Below, piece after piece: positions 25,417 to 34,118 of a stretch of 49,551 nucleotides of DNA. The position numbers were made by a program, and so were the translations under genes. Origin of the DNA: an uncultured Dehalococcoidia bacterium. GTDB taxonomy: Bacteria > Chloroflexota > Dehalococcoidia > Lucifugimonadales > Lucifugimonadaceae. Every line of letters begins with the position of its first letter. The stretch's first letter is position 1. The notes below the pieces were generated by a model that saw only the letters and a program-made list of their open reading frames with translations, was not told the DNA's origin and searched no databases. The stretch spans positions 1 through 49,551 of the forward strand of contig CAJWWK010000010.1 in NCBI GenBank assembly GCA_913048295.1, read 5' to 3'.

Positions 25417-26123
25417 TGGTCCAGTGGCTGTTCCCGCCATGCAATTTCGGGTTCAAACTCACCCTGAAATGGTTCGCAGATTTTGCGATCGAAGGCCAGG
25501 AGAACATACCTCCGTCTGGACCCTTGCTGGTCGCCTCCAACCACCTATCGAACCTCGATCCGGCCATCGTGGCCGCAGCGCTGCCGCGACCACCGGTTTT
25601 TCTCGCAAAAAAGGAGTTGTTCAAGTACTCCCTCGGAGCTTTTTTGATGCGTGGCTACGGTGCGCACCCCGTGGACAGGCGGGGCGGGGACGTTGCGGCA
25701 CTGAACTGGATTACGCACCAGCTGTCGGTCGAAAACCGGATGGCGATCGTGTTTCCCGAAGGGACCCGGAGCAAAACTGGCGGGCTTTTGCGTGGCCAGC
25801 CGGGAATTGCCCTGATTGCAATTTCTACCGGTGTGCCCGTGGTGCCGGTTGCCCTGACCGGTTCGGAGCCCCTTCAAAACACTTTGAAGGTGCTCAAACC
25901 CACTGCCACCATTAGACTGAAGGTCGGCAAACCGTTCGTCGCAAGGAACACTTCTGGAAAGCTATCAAGGAAGTCCGCATCTGCCCTGATGACCGAGATC
26001 ATGTATCGCATCGCGCAGATGCTTCCCGAAAGCAAGCGTGGCGAATACGCTGACCTGAGCGATCTCGAAATGACCGAATCTGTCGATTTCACAATGTCGC
26101 CGACCGCTACAGGGTCGGGCTAG
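25416..26123 (+). CDS. plsC: 1-acyl-sn-glycerol-3-phosphate acyltransferase
   Basis: A 235-residue membrane-associated acyltransferase that adds the second acyl chain to make phosphatidic acid. The catalytic NHxxxxD is NHLSNLD (42-48) and the substrate-binding FPEGTRS lies near 114, with a later VPVVPVALTG block. An amphipathic N-terminus (WLFPPCNFGFKLTLKWF) probably docks it to the membrane. The ATG overlaps the cmk stop (TGATG). It implies ester-linked phospholipids of ordinary bacterial type. Confidence 0.93.
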   Translation: MVQWLFPPCNFGFKLTLKWFADFAIEGQENIPPSGPLLVASNHLSNLDPAIVAAALPRPPVFLAKKELFKYSLGAFLMRGYGAHPVDRRGGDVAALNWITHQLSVENRMAIVFPEGTRSKTGGLLRGQPGIALIAISTGVPVVPVALTGSEPLQNTLKVLKPTATIRLKVGKPFVARNTSGKLSRKSASALMTEIMYRIAQMLPESKRGEYADLSDLEMTESVDFTMSPTATGSG

Positions 26124-26136
26124 AGGAGCCGGGTAG

Positions 26137-28005
26137 TTGTGCGGAATATTTGCATACGCGGGAACTGAAAACGCCGTTCCCCTGCTCATCGACGGTCTGC
26201 GATCGGTCGAGTATCGTGGCTACGATTCAGCCGGGATCGCAGTGATCGATAACGACGGCAATATCCGCATAGCCAGGCGCGGGGATCACAAGGCCAGTCT
26301 CGAAAACCTTGCCGAAGCACTGACGGGGGGCCGCGAACCGGGTATGGACGGGGTGGTAGGAATCGGGCACACCCGCTGGGCCACCCACGGCGAGGTCAAC
26401 CAGAAAAACGCCCATCCACACTCTTCTGACGACGGCGTAGTCGCCATCGCCCACAACGGCATCATCGAAAACTTTCTCGAGTTGAAAGACGAGTTGATCG
26501 ATAGCGGTATCGAGTTCAAGTCCGATACCGATTCAGAGGTCCTCGCCCACCTGGTCGGCCGCGGTGTGGCAAACGGCTCGAGCCTGCGTGAGTCGGTCGT
26601 TAGCGCGGCCGGCCGGATTAATGGCAACACCGCGATTGTCGCGCTGTCTGCGCTGGAACCCGACACGGTCGTCGGGCTGCGGATCGGCAATGCCGGGGGC
26701 ATTGTGGTCGGCACGGACACGGAAACGAATGCGAACGTCATGGCTTCCGACACCATCGCACTGCTGCCATTCACGAACCGGGTCATGTACCTTGAGCCCG
26801 GTGAGGTGGTGGAAATCGGGGGCGGGGCAATCAGGCTTTTCGATGTTGAAGGCGTACCGATCGACCGGGAGCCAGTCACAGTTAACCAGAATTTCGAAGC
26901 GGCGAAAAAAGGCAGTCACCCCGACTTCATGTCGAAGGAAATAGCCGAGCAGCCCGACGCAGTTCAGGGTGCACTCCGGGGCCGTGCAGATTTCGTAAGC
27001 GGAACACTGGGCCTACCTAAAGTTATGCTGACTCCCGACCAGATCAACTCGATCGACCGGGTCGTGCTCACCGGCATGGGGACATCTCTCCACGCCGGGA
27101 TGTTCGGGGCGTCGGTGATCGAATCGATCGCCCGTATCCCGGCGGTCGCCGAAAATTCTTCAGAACTCCGGTATCGTAACCCGGTGCTCGGGCCGAACAC
27201 CCTCGTGGTAGCGGTGACGCAGTCGGGCGAAACGGCCGACACGCTTGCAGCAATGGAACACGCGCACCAGGCAGGTTCGCCGCAGATTGTCGTCCTTGAG
27301 CAGGAGGACTCGCAGGCCACGAGAATCGCAGATGTCACCCTGCCAGTGAGGGCCGGTCAGGAAATTGGCGTCGCGTCGACGAAAACGATGATCGCAAGTA
27401 TGACGACGCTGCTTGAACTGGCGGTGTTCCTCGCGAAATCAAGGGGTGTGATCGATTCCGAACAGGTGAAGAGCATCGTCGGAATGTTGGCCGAACTGCC
27501 GTCACTGGTGGCATCAGCGCTCGAAATTGATGGCGAGATGACCGCTCTCGCCAAACACCTGTCGGGTTTTTCAGATTTGCTTTACCTCGGCAGAGGATCG
27601 CAGCTCCCGATAGCGCTCGAGGGAGCGCTGAAGATGAAGGAACTCGCGTATATCCACGCCGAGGGCTGCGCGGCAGGCGAGATGAAGCACGGTGTAAACG
27701 CGTTGCTGGGTTCTGAAATGGCAACGGTAGTTTGCGTTCCGAAAAACCATCTCCACGAGAAAATGCTTTCAAATATCAGTGAAGTGAAAGCCCGAGGCGG
27801 CGAGGTCGCGGCGATCGCTACCGAGGGCGACGACTCTGTAGGTCGCCTTGCCGACCGCGTGATTTATGTGCCCGATTGCCCCACACTGCTTCAGCCGTTC
27901 ATGACGCTCGTACCGCTGCAAATACTGGCCTACCGCACCGCACTGACACTGGGGCGAGACCCCGACAAGCCACGGAACCTCGCCAAGACGGTGACCGTAG
28001 AGTGA
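26137..28005 (+). CDS. glmS: Glutamine-fructose-6-phosphate aminotransferase (isomerizing)
   Basis: A 622-residue enzyme making glucosamine-6-phosphate from fructose-6-phosphate and glutamine, the entry to peptidoglycan and other amino sugars. The glutaminase domain starts with the nucleophile Cys2 (CGIFAYAG), then GHTRWATHGEVNQKNAHPH. Two SIS domains follow, with LTGMGTSLHAG near 311 and GRGSQLPIALEGALKMKEL near 485; the C-terminus ends KTVTVE. The TTG start has GAGGAG 10 bases upstream. It is 13 bases behind plsC. No glmS ribozyme-like leader is possible in that gap. Confidence 0.96.
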   Translation: MCGIFAYAGTENAVPLLIDGLRSVEYRGYDSAGIAVIDNDGNIRIARRGDHKASLENLAEALTGGREPGMDGVVGIGHTRWATHGEVNQKNAHPHSSDDGVVAIAHNGIIENFLELKDELIDSGIEFKSDTDSEVLAHLVGRGVANGSSLRESVVSAAGRINGNTAIVALSALEPDTVVGLRIGNAGGIVVGTDTETNANVMASDTIALLPFTNRVMYLEPGEVVEIGGGAIRLFDVEGVPIDREPVTVNQNFEAAKKGSHPDFMSKEIAEQPDAVQGALRGRADFVSGTLGLPKVMLTPDQINSIDRVVLTGMGTSLHAGMFGASVIESIARIPAVAENSSELRYRNPVLGPNTLVVAVTQSGETADTLAAMEHAHQAGSPQIVVLEQEDSQATRIADVTLPVRAGQEIGVASTKTMIASMTTLLELAVFLAKSRGVIDSEQVKSIVGMLAELPSLVASALEIDGEMTALAKHLSGFSDLLYLGRGSQLPIALEGALKMKELAYIHAEGCAAGEMKHGVNALLGSEMATVVCVPKNHLHEKMLSNISEVKARGGEVAAIATEGDDSVGRLADRVIYVPDCPTLLQPFMTLVPLQILAYRTALTLGRDPDKPRNLAKTVTVE

Positions 28006-28054
28006 CGGCCCGGTTTGCCGTTAGCTCCGGGCGTCCCGATCGAATCGGGAATTA

Positions 28055-28099
28055 CCAGATGACTGGCGTGAGCAAGTCGCCGCTGCAATCTACCCTCCC
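28055..28099 (+). repeat. Dispersed palindromic repeat, copy 1
   Basis: CCAGATGACTGGCGTGAGCA and following bases, ending in CAATCTACCCTCCC. It shares this block with 28176-28220 and, for the first part, with 37453-37480. The unit carries the palindrome CCAG-ATGA-CTGG and is followed by the CCCTCC-CGAA-GGAGGG hairpin. Confidence 0.75.
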
Positions 28100-28155
28100 T
28101 CAGTCCCTCCCGAAGGAGGGAAGTCGGACAGGCTCCGGGCGTTCGCTTTAGCCCA

Positions 28156-28220
28156 GGGCGTCGTCGGACGACTTGCCAGATGACTGGCGTGAGCAAATCG
28201 CTCGTCGCAATCTACCCTCC
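28156..28220 (+). repeat. Dispersed palindromic repeat, copy 2
   Basis: GGGCGTCGTCGGACGACTTG then CCAGATGACTGGCGTGAGCA. It is nearly identical over about 45 bases to 37434-37480 (one C/T difference in the hairpin and one A/G after it) and ends in CAATCTACCCTCCC like copy 1. It contains two hairpins in tandem, as in REP/BIME-type elements. Confidence 0.8.
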
Positions 28221-28287
28221 CCTCCGAGCTCTCTCGCGCTCCCAACAGCTAACACTGACTCCGATGCCAGCAGGCCCTAGTGTACCG

Positions 28288-28308
28288 CGCGGAGCTCGCG
28301 CGGTCGCC
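28288..28308 (+). repeat. 21-base dispersed repeat, copy 2
   Basis: CGCGGAGCTCGCGCGGTCGCC, an exact inverted match to 19742-19762. It lies at the end of the repeat cluster before the MFS gene. Confidence 0.7.
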
Positions 28309-28404
28309 AAAGTGCGGCCTCGGCACGCCCGGCGACTAACCAACGGGCGTAAGATCATCGCTTTCGTAATTGCAACCCTTCCATAGTGGAGCGCCCGGCG
28401 AATA

Positions 28405-29676
28405 TTGGCAACGACAATTGAACAGCAAGTCCCGACCGGATTCAGGGCGAACCTGACGAGCAAGTTCGGTGCTCTCGGCAACGCCCGATACCGTCGCTAC
28501 TGGCTCGGCTCACTGGCATCGGTGGGCGCCATACAAATGGCTTTCATGGCCCAGAACTGGCTGATGGTCGATAGCCTTGGCGGTACCGCGCAGCAACTCG
28601 GGTTCCTTGGAGCTGCGACCGCCGTCCCGACGATCCTGGTGAACATGTTCGGCGGTGTGCTGGCCGACCGCGTCGACAGGCGCATGCTGATCATGAGCGT
28701 ATCGGCGGCATCTTCGTTGCTGTTACTGCTCCTTGCAATTCTCGACGCGACGAACACTATTCAGATCTGGCACCTAGTCGCCATAGCTTCGGCGCAGGGA
28801 CTCGTTATGGGTTTCGACGGTCCGGTGCGAAGTTCTTTTTTCCCGCTGTTGATCGAGCGGAAGCAGATGATGAGCGCGGTGGCCCTGGGCTCGGTGATGT
28901 GGCAGTTCTCACGGCTCGTCACTCCGATCGCAGGGGGGCTGCTCATTACGCACGGCGGCACGGAATCGGTCTTTTTCGTAGGCGTTGTCGGCTGGGTGAG
29001 CATGCTGCTGGTAATGATCTCATTGCGCATCAGTTCACCGCCCCCGGACAAGAGCCGAAACGTTGTCGAAGACATAGTCGAGGGCGTCCGGTTCATCCTG
29101 GCTCGCCGTGACTTCATCTTGCTGATCGGGCTGACGTACTCCACGCACTTTTTCGGGATGCAATATCTGCAGTTGATGCCTCTCTTCGCCCAGCGATTTG
29201 GCAGGGATGCCGACGGCTACGGCATCTTGCTGTCTGCCCTCGGACTGGGCGCACTCACGGGCACGGTGGTGGTGAGCCGAATCCGAAGACACCCGCGCGT
29301 CGGTTACATCATGTTGAGCGGGTCGTTGGTTTTCACGGCGATGGTCATGGCATTTGCCTTCGCTCCATCGTTCTACATGGCGTTGGTGTTTCTCTACATC
29401 GGTGGGCTGGCGAACACGATCTTCTTTGTCGTGGCCATGACAGTTCTGCAGTTGCGGGTGCCGGAACAGATGCGTGGCCGCGTAATGGGCATGTACACAA
29501 TCACCTTCAGCCTGATTCCACTGGGTGGCCTGATGGGCGGTACGATCGCCTCGATCTATAACGAGCGAATCGCCATCGCGATCGGCGCCGCAATTCTCGC
29601 GGCGATATTCGTGCTCGTTGGCATCACTCAACCGGTCATCAGGTCGCTGAACGGCACTCAGCTGGAAGAAGTTTGA
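28405..29676 (+). CDS. MFS transporter, exporter type (MFS_3 / EntS-like)
   Basis: A 423-residue protein with about 12 hydrophobic segments. It has the major-facilitator motif GVLADRVDRR in the loop between helices 2 and 3, and a second-half LRVPEQMRGRVMGMY segment typical of the MFS_3 exporter group. Such proteins export small molecules such as siderophores or drugs by proton antiport. The substrate is unknown. It starts at TTG 28405 without a strong ribosome site. A second, broken MFS gene of the same group follows within 65 bases, so the pair may derive from a duplication or a two-part exporter. Confidence 0.85.
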   Translation: MATTIEQQVPTGFRANLTSKFGALGNARYRRYWLGSLASVGAIQMAFMAQNWLMVDSLGGTAQQLGFLGAATAVPTILVNMFGGVLADRVDRRMLIMSVSAASSLLLLLLAILDATNTIQIWHLVAIASAQGLVMGFDGPVRSSFFPLLIERKQMMSAVALGSVMWQFSRLVTPIAGGLLITHGGTESVFFVGVVGWVSMLLVMISLRISSPPPDKSRNVVEDIVEGVRFILARRDFILLIGLTYSTHFFGMQYLQLMPLFAQRFGRDADGYGILLSALGLGALTGTVVVSRIRRHPRVGYIMLSGSLVFTAMVMAFAFAPSFYMALVFLYIGGLANTIFFVVAMTVLQLRVPEQMRGRVMGMYTITFSLIPLGGLMGGTIASIYNERIAIAIGAAILAAIFVLVGITQPVIRSLNGTQLEEV

Positions 29677-29738
29677 GTACGACCGAACCGTCTTAAGATC
29701 GGTCAGGACGACCACGGCCCACCCGGCGCACGATCGCC

Positions 29739-30907
29739 CTAGCCTACCGCCCGTTCCGAATCTATTTCACCGGTTCCGTGCTCGCCATGAACGCCCTACG
29801 GCTCGGCGCGGTCGTACAGGGCTTGCTGATCTGGGACCTCACCGGCTCAGTATTGAGCCTCGGGGTAATCGCGGCGGTCGTTGCGCTCCCAATGATGATC
29901 GTAAATGTGTTCGGTGGGGTGCTCGCCGACCGGTTCGAAGCAAGAAATATTCTGGGTGGATCCTCGCTTGTGGGAGCCACGCTGTTGGTGACCCTGGGAG
30001 TTCTCGACCTGAACGGGATCGTCGAGCCGTGGCACGTAGTCACGATTGCCATCTTGTCCGGACTTGTTGCGGGTGCCGATCAGCCTTCGCAACAGGCTTA
30101 TTTTCCGTCGCTTGTGTCGGGGGCGGCGCTGAAAAGCGCGATCACCATCAAAGGTTCGCTGCTTGCATCGGCATCTGTCGTTGCGCCGACACTCGGGGAT
30201 TGTTGATTGCTGCAACTGCCACGCACATCGGTTTTTTTGTTGCCGCCGGGGGATGGATAGCCATGTTCATCGCCAATTTGTTCTTGCCCCGCCGGGGATC
30301 GTCACCCGAGCAGCGGAGCGTGATTCGCGAGTTGGCGACCGGATTCCGTTTCATACGCGGTCACAGGGTGCTGCTGATGCTGATGGGATTCGGGTGGATC
30401 GGTCTGCTCCCCGCGTATGTCGATCAGTTAGGCGGTGGTGCCAGAGAAGTTGGCTTCGTGTTTTCTTCAGCCGGCATCGGGGCGCTCAGCGGCATCGTCG
30501 TAGCGGGTCGGTTGTCTCCCCGGCGGCACGCCGGAAGGCTTATGCTGGGGGCCGCTGCCGCATTCTCAGCGACTATGTTGTTCGTTGCCAATTCGCCTTC
30601 TCTCTGGCTTGGGATGGGGCTGGCGGTAGTTGCCCATTTCGGCAATGGGATGTTCAATATTTCGGCGTTGGTGGCAGTTCAACTGCGGGTGCCCGATGCG
30701 ATTCGCGGGCGCGTCATGGGCGTGTTCGCAATCTCGCAGAGCATCGGGCTGCTCGGGGGGCTCTGGACCGACGCGTTGGCCGCGGCAATTGGGCTCAGGG
30801 CGGGGATGATGGTGGGCCCGGTGGTTCTTCGCGTCCTTATTTTCACGGTATTCGCAACCCAGAGGAAAGTTCGAGAACTGCACGAAGACACTGTGCTGGA
30901 CGGGTGA
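29739..30907 (+). pseudogene. MFS transporter, frameshifted
   Basis: The same MFS_3 group as the gene before it. The first half reads from about 29739 (YRPFRIYFTGSVLAMNALRL) through GGVLADRFEARN to LLASASVVAPTLG. There, in a CGGGGA run near 30195-30200, one base appears lost: the frame ends at TGA 30206, while GLLIAATATHIGFFVAAGGW and the remaining six helices go on in the next frame to 30907. The second half keeps VPDAIRGRVMGVF. There is no usable start codon before the conserved N-terminus, whose frame opens after TAA 29694. The GTG at 29778 is the first possible one. The combination suggests decay and not only a sequencing slip. Confidence 0.75.
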
Positions 30908-30940
30908 CCGTTTTGGGCTTCGCATATAGTGTTTACCCCG

Positions 30941-32074
30941 ATGAGTACGACCCCTGAAAATACGAAGCAAAAATCTGAACCCGACCTCGCCCTGGTGCGC
31001 CAGCGATTGGAACGGCGCGAGGAGTTGCTTTCCCCTTTCGCATCGCGGTCGGTTGATGCTGTGCGTGCCATCTCTGAAGAGGGTGACCCATCACCCGTGC
31101 GTACGGCCTTTCAGCGGGATCGCGACCGGATTATCCACACGAACTCGTTCCGCCGCCAGAAGCACAAGAGCCAGGTGTTCGTTGCGCCTGTTGGAGATCA
31201 CTTCACGACGCGGCTGACACACGTTATCGAGGTGTCGCAGGTTGGTCGGACTATCGCCCGCGGGCTGAACCTTAACGAAGACCTGGTGGAGGCGATTGGG
31301 CTCGGACATGACCTCGGGCACACCCCGTTCGGTCACATTGGCGAAGGCGTTCTCAACCAGGTGCTGCCCGGCGGCTTTCATCACAGTCGGCAGTCGGTGC
31401 GTCTTGTCACACTGTTGGAAAAAGACGGGAAGGGGTTGAACCTTACCGGGCACGTCATCGACGGCATCAGGGACCACTCGAAGCCCGAAGGAGAGTTTCT
31501 TTCCAGGGAGGCTGTCGCTGATCTCACCCTGGAGGCCCAGATCGTCAGAATTTCCGACGCGCTTGCCTATCTTGCCCACGACATTATCGATGCGCTGAGA
31601 TCTGGATTCATAAGTCTCGAAGACCTTCCCGCCGATGCCATCGAAATGCTCGGCGAGCGTCATTCGCAGCGGGTGAATACCGTTATCGAAGATGTGATCG
31701 GGTCGTCGTGGGACTGCGTTGGAGAAGCGGGCGGCGAAGGCGGGCAGACAACGGCAGACGACATGCCGTGGATCCGAATGTCCGATGAGCTTGGAAAGAT
31801 CGTCACAGAACTCAGGGTGTTCATGTTTGAGCGGTTCTACCACCGGATCAGCAACTCGGTGCAGGGCCGAAAAGCGGCGGCGATTGTCGGAGTACTGTTC
31901 GAGCATTTCAACCGCCAACCAGACAACATTCCGAATCGGTTGCGCGAACTTTCCGAGTCGACCGAACGTGCTGCTGCCGACTTTGTGTGCGGTATGACCG
32001 ACAACTTCGCCCTGAACATGGCCGAGCAGATAAGCCCCGGTCTGAGCGGCGACGTTTTCAAGGGACGAATTTAG
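30941..32074 (+). CDS. dgt: Deoxyguanosinetriphosphate triphosphohydrolase-like HD protein
   Basis: A roughly 377-residue HD-domain dNTPase that splits dNTPs to deoxynucleoside and triphosphate, helping to set the dNTP pool. Seen are NSFRRQKHKSQVF, TRLTHVIEVSQVGRTIA (first His), the HD of GLGHDLGHTPFGH, DGIRDHSK and AYLAHDIIDALR. The family often lies just before dnaG, as here. The ATG at 30941 is preferred; a GTG at 30929 is also in frame. An acidic Gly-rich insert near residue 265 is not conserved. Confidence 0.88.
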   Translation: MSTTPENTKQKSEPDLALVRQRLERREELLSPFASRSVDAVRAISEEGDPSPVRTAFQRDRDRIIHTNSFRRQKHKSQVFVAPVGDHFTTRLTHVIEVSQVGRTIARGLNLNEDLVEAIGLGHDLGHTPFGHIGEGVLNQVLPGGFHHSRQSVRLVTLLEKDGKGLNLTGHVIDGIRDHSKPEGEFLSREAVADLTLEAQIVRISDALAYLAHDIIDALRSGFISLEDLPADAIEMLGERHSQRVNTVIEDVIGSSWDCVGEAGGEGGQTTADDMPWIRMSDELGKIVTELRVFMFERFYHRISNSVQGRKAAAIVGVLFEHFNRQPDNIPNRLRELSESTERAAADFVCGMTDNFALNMAEQISPGLSGDVFKGRI

Positions 32075-32164
32075 AAATCACCAGAAAACACCCCCGCTGG
32101 CGGGGCGCGGGGAAATGAGTCTCCGTATACTCCCGGTAGCGTCCCGCTTATCCGAATCCGTGTA

Positions 32165-32276
32165 GCGGTCTTCCGCCGTGCACCGCAGGGTCGTAGCATG
32201 CTCTCTGGTGCGGAACGACAGGCCCGGCTACGGTAGCAAGGTCGTATGTGACACCGGTCCGGGACTTCGTGGCCGC
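32165..32276 (+). ncRNA. ffs: Probable signal recognition particle RNA (small bacterial type)
   Basis: About 112 bases between dgt and dnaG fold like 4.5S RNA. Terminal arms GCGGTC (32165-32170) and GGCCGC (32271-32276) pair. Further in are CTGGTG/CACCGG (32205-32210 with 32252-32257), ACGAC/GTCGT (32215-32219 with 32241-32245) and CCG/CGG around the tip. The internal loop has the SRP marks CAGG on the 5' side and AGCA on the 3' side, with the UGAC of the asymmetric loop before the lower helix. The tip reads CCGGCTACGG where GGAA is the rule, and the lower-middle helix is poor. This unusual tip is why I keep the confidence moderate. Confidence 0.5.
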
Positions 32277-32291
32277 ATCCCTTAGGATGCG
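32274..32291 (+). promoter_or_regulatory. Perfect hairpin covering the dnaG ribosome site
   Basis: CGCATCC-CTTA-GGATGCG, a 7-bp stem ending one base before the TTG start of dnaG. The only Shine-Dalgarno-like AGGA (32284-32287) is inside the right arm. It may end the upstream RNA, or hide the dnaG ribosome site; no T run follows. Confidence 0.45.
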
Positions 32292-34118
32292 TTGAGTTTC
32301 AAAATTATGGCGTTAGTCGACGAGGTAAAAAGCCGGTCCGATATAGTTCAGGTCATATCTGATTATGTGGACTTGGATACCTCGTCGCGCCAGCCGAAAG
32401 CGCTCTGCCCGTTTCATTCGGAGCGCACACCGTCGTTCGTAATCTACCCCGACACCGGAAACTGGCACTGCTTTGGCTCATGTGCCGAGGGCGGGGACGT
32501 CATCTCGTTCTTGATGAAGCAAGAGAACCTGTCGTTTGCAGAAGCGCTGGAGAACCTTGCGAACCGGGCCGGCATCAAGATTGAAGAGCGCAATAACGAA
32601 CCACGAAAAAAGCCGATCACCGGGCTGATCGAGGCCAACGAGATTGCCGCTGACTATTTTCTATCGAGGCTGAAAGCGCCTATGGGAGAAGAAACTCAGG
32701 CGTATCTTGCCGATCGCGGAATCGATATTGAAACGGCTGCCCGCCGCGGCATGGGGCTTGCCCCCAACGGTATGGAGAGCCTTTCCGGGCATTTAAAAAC
32801 GCGGAACGTCAAGGCCAGTACCGCACGCGACGCCGGTTTGATTGCACGGACCAGTGACGGTTCGTGGCGCGATATGTTCCGGGGGCGGTTGACGATCGAG
32901 ATACGTGATGCGCGCGACCGGATTATCGGGTTTGGTGCCAGGACGCTGGATGGATCGGAGCCAAAATACCTGAACACTCCCCAGACGGATGCGTTCGACA
33001 AATCTTCTGTCCTTTACGGCCTGAACTGGGCCGCCGAATCTATTCGTTCTTCAAACGAAGCCGTCGTCGTCGAGGGCTACATGGACGTAATAGCGGCCCA
33101 TGAGCACGGCTTTACGAATGTTGTGGCATCAATGGGTACCGCGGTGACGGGCCTCCAGCTCGATGCCCTTGCCCGACACGCCGCATCGGGCAAGGCCGGC
33201 GCGGCCGGTGTTGTGATTTTGTGTCTCGATTCGGACGAAGCAGGTGAGGCCGCGACCATGCGTGCTCTGGAAGGGGTTACTGTAGAACTGAGTTCGGGCC
33301 ACAGCCGCGGAATCGAAGTGAAGGTGGCGCGTCCCGATGGCGGAAAAGACCCTGATGAGGCGATACGCAGCGATCCGGACAACTGGCGCGGGTCGCTGAA
33401 CGATGCGGTGGCACTGCTCGATTACATGATCGATGTTAAGTCAAAGCTTTATAACCTCGATTCGGGACAGGGTATCGCTGACTTTGCGAACGACATCGCC
33501 CCAATGATCTACAACGTTCCCAACGATTACGACCGCGACCGTTACTGGCTCAGCACTGCAAGAATTGCCGGTGTGTCCGAGCAGCGTTTGAAGACGATAG
33601 TCGACCGACCCCGCGGTGCGAGTCGAATTCGGGGAAAAAGACTCAGAGGGGCTGGATCTGACCGCATTTCGCCCCAGCAGGCAAGTGCGGCACTCGAATC
33701 GTCGACGGGTAGTCCTCTCGAAGAGCATCTACTGTCACTCATACTGCAGATGGACGATTTACGTGAACACGCGATAGCGATGCCTGCCGAATTTTTCCAT
33801 GAATCTGATAACCGGGCGTTATTTACGGCGTGGCAATCCTCATCTAATCTAGGCGAACTTTCGGACGAACTCGGTGAAGATTTAACGAAAAAGATGCACC
33901 GTTTTGCCGAACGTGAGCTTCCTCCGTCGGATCAGGCTCGACTCATAGAGGATGTTACTCAGTGTGTTAGGCGGTTGAGAGAACGGCACTTTCGACGCAT
34001 AAAAGAGCTCGAATCAGAACAGTTGAAGCAACTGGAAGGTGAGGAAGCCCAGGAGCTATTGGATCGATCGCTCCACCCGAACGAGAATCTTCGCAAAGTA
34101 ATGACAGGACGGGCGTGA
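32292..34118 (+). CDS. dnaG: DNA primase
   Basis: A 608-residue primase that makes RNA primers at the replication fork. The N-terminal zinc domain has Cys39, His42, Cys60 and Cys64 (CFGSC, the spacing common in Chloroflexota as I recall it). The RNA polymerase domain carries [20 protein letters not shown], and the Toprim core [18 protein letters not shown] and DGGKDPDEA. The C-terminal DnaB-binding part is present but less clear. The TTG at 32292 has AGGA in a hairpin. The ATG at 32307 ([10 protein letters not shown]) also fits the family start. It overlaps rpoD, so primase and sigma factor are coupled as in the macromolecular synthesis operon, without rpsU. Confidence 0.95.
   Translation: MSFKIMALVDEVKSRSDIVQVISDYVDLDTSSRQPKALCPFHSERTPSFVIYPDTGNWHCFGSCAEGGDVISFLMKQENLSFAEALENLANRAGIKIEERNNEPRKKPITGLIEANEIAADYFLSRLKAPMGEETQAYLADRGIDIETAARRGMGLAPNGMESLSGHLKTRNVKASTARDAGLIARTSDGSWRDMFRGRLTIEIRDARDRIIGFGARTLDGSEPKYLNTPQTDAFDKSSVLYGLNWAAESIRSSNEAVVVEGYMDVIAAHEHGFTNVVASMGTAVTGLQLDALARHAASGKAGAAGVVILCLDSDEAGEAATMRALEGVTVELSSGHSRGIEVKVARPDGGKDPDEAIRSDPDNWRGSLNDAVALLDYMIDVKSKLYNLDSGQGIADFANDIAPMIYNVPNDYDRDRYWLSTARIAGVSEQRLKTIVDRPRGASRIRGKRLRGAGSDRISPQQASAALESSTGSPLEEHLLSLILQMDDLREHAIAMPAEFFHESDNRALFTAWQSSSNLGELSDELGEDLTKKMHRFAERELPPSDQARLIEDVTQCVRRLRERHFRRIKELESEQLKQLEGEEAQELLDRSLHPNENLRKVMTGRA

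Larger units (their letters stand above)
28006..28404. other. Gene-free stretch made of palindromic repeats
   Basis: No gene is seen between glmS and the first MFS gene. The stretch is largely repeat modules: hairpins CCCGAT-CGA-ATCGGG (28035-28049), GCCAG-ATGA-CTGGC, CCCTCC-CGAA-GGAGGG (28105-28120), two copies of a ~45-base unit, and one copy of a 21-base repeat also found near 19.7 kb. The CCTCC/GGAGG hairpin could end the glmS transcript. Confidence 0.6.

Noticed and set aside
28055-28220. Repeat cluster as a CRISPR array
   Set aside because: Repeats are palindromic, unevenly spaced and mosaic, only two to three copies, no uniform spacers and no cas genes.
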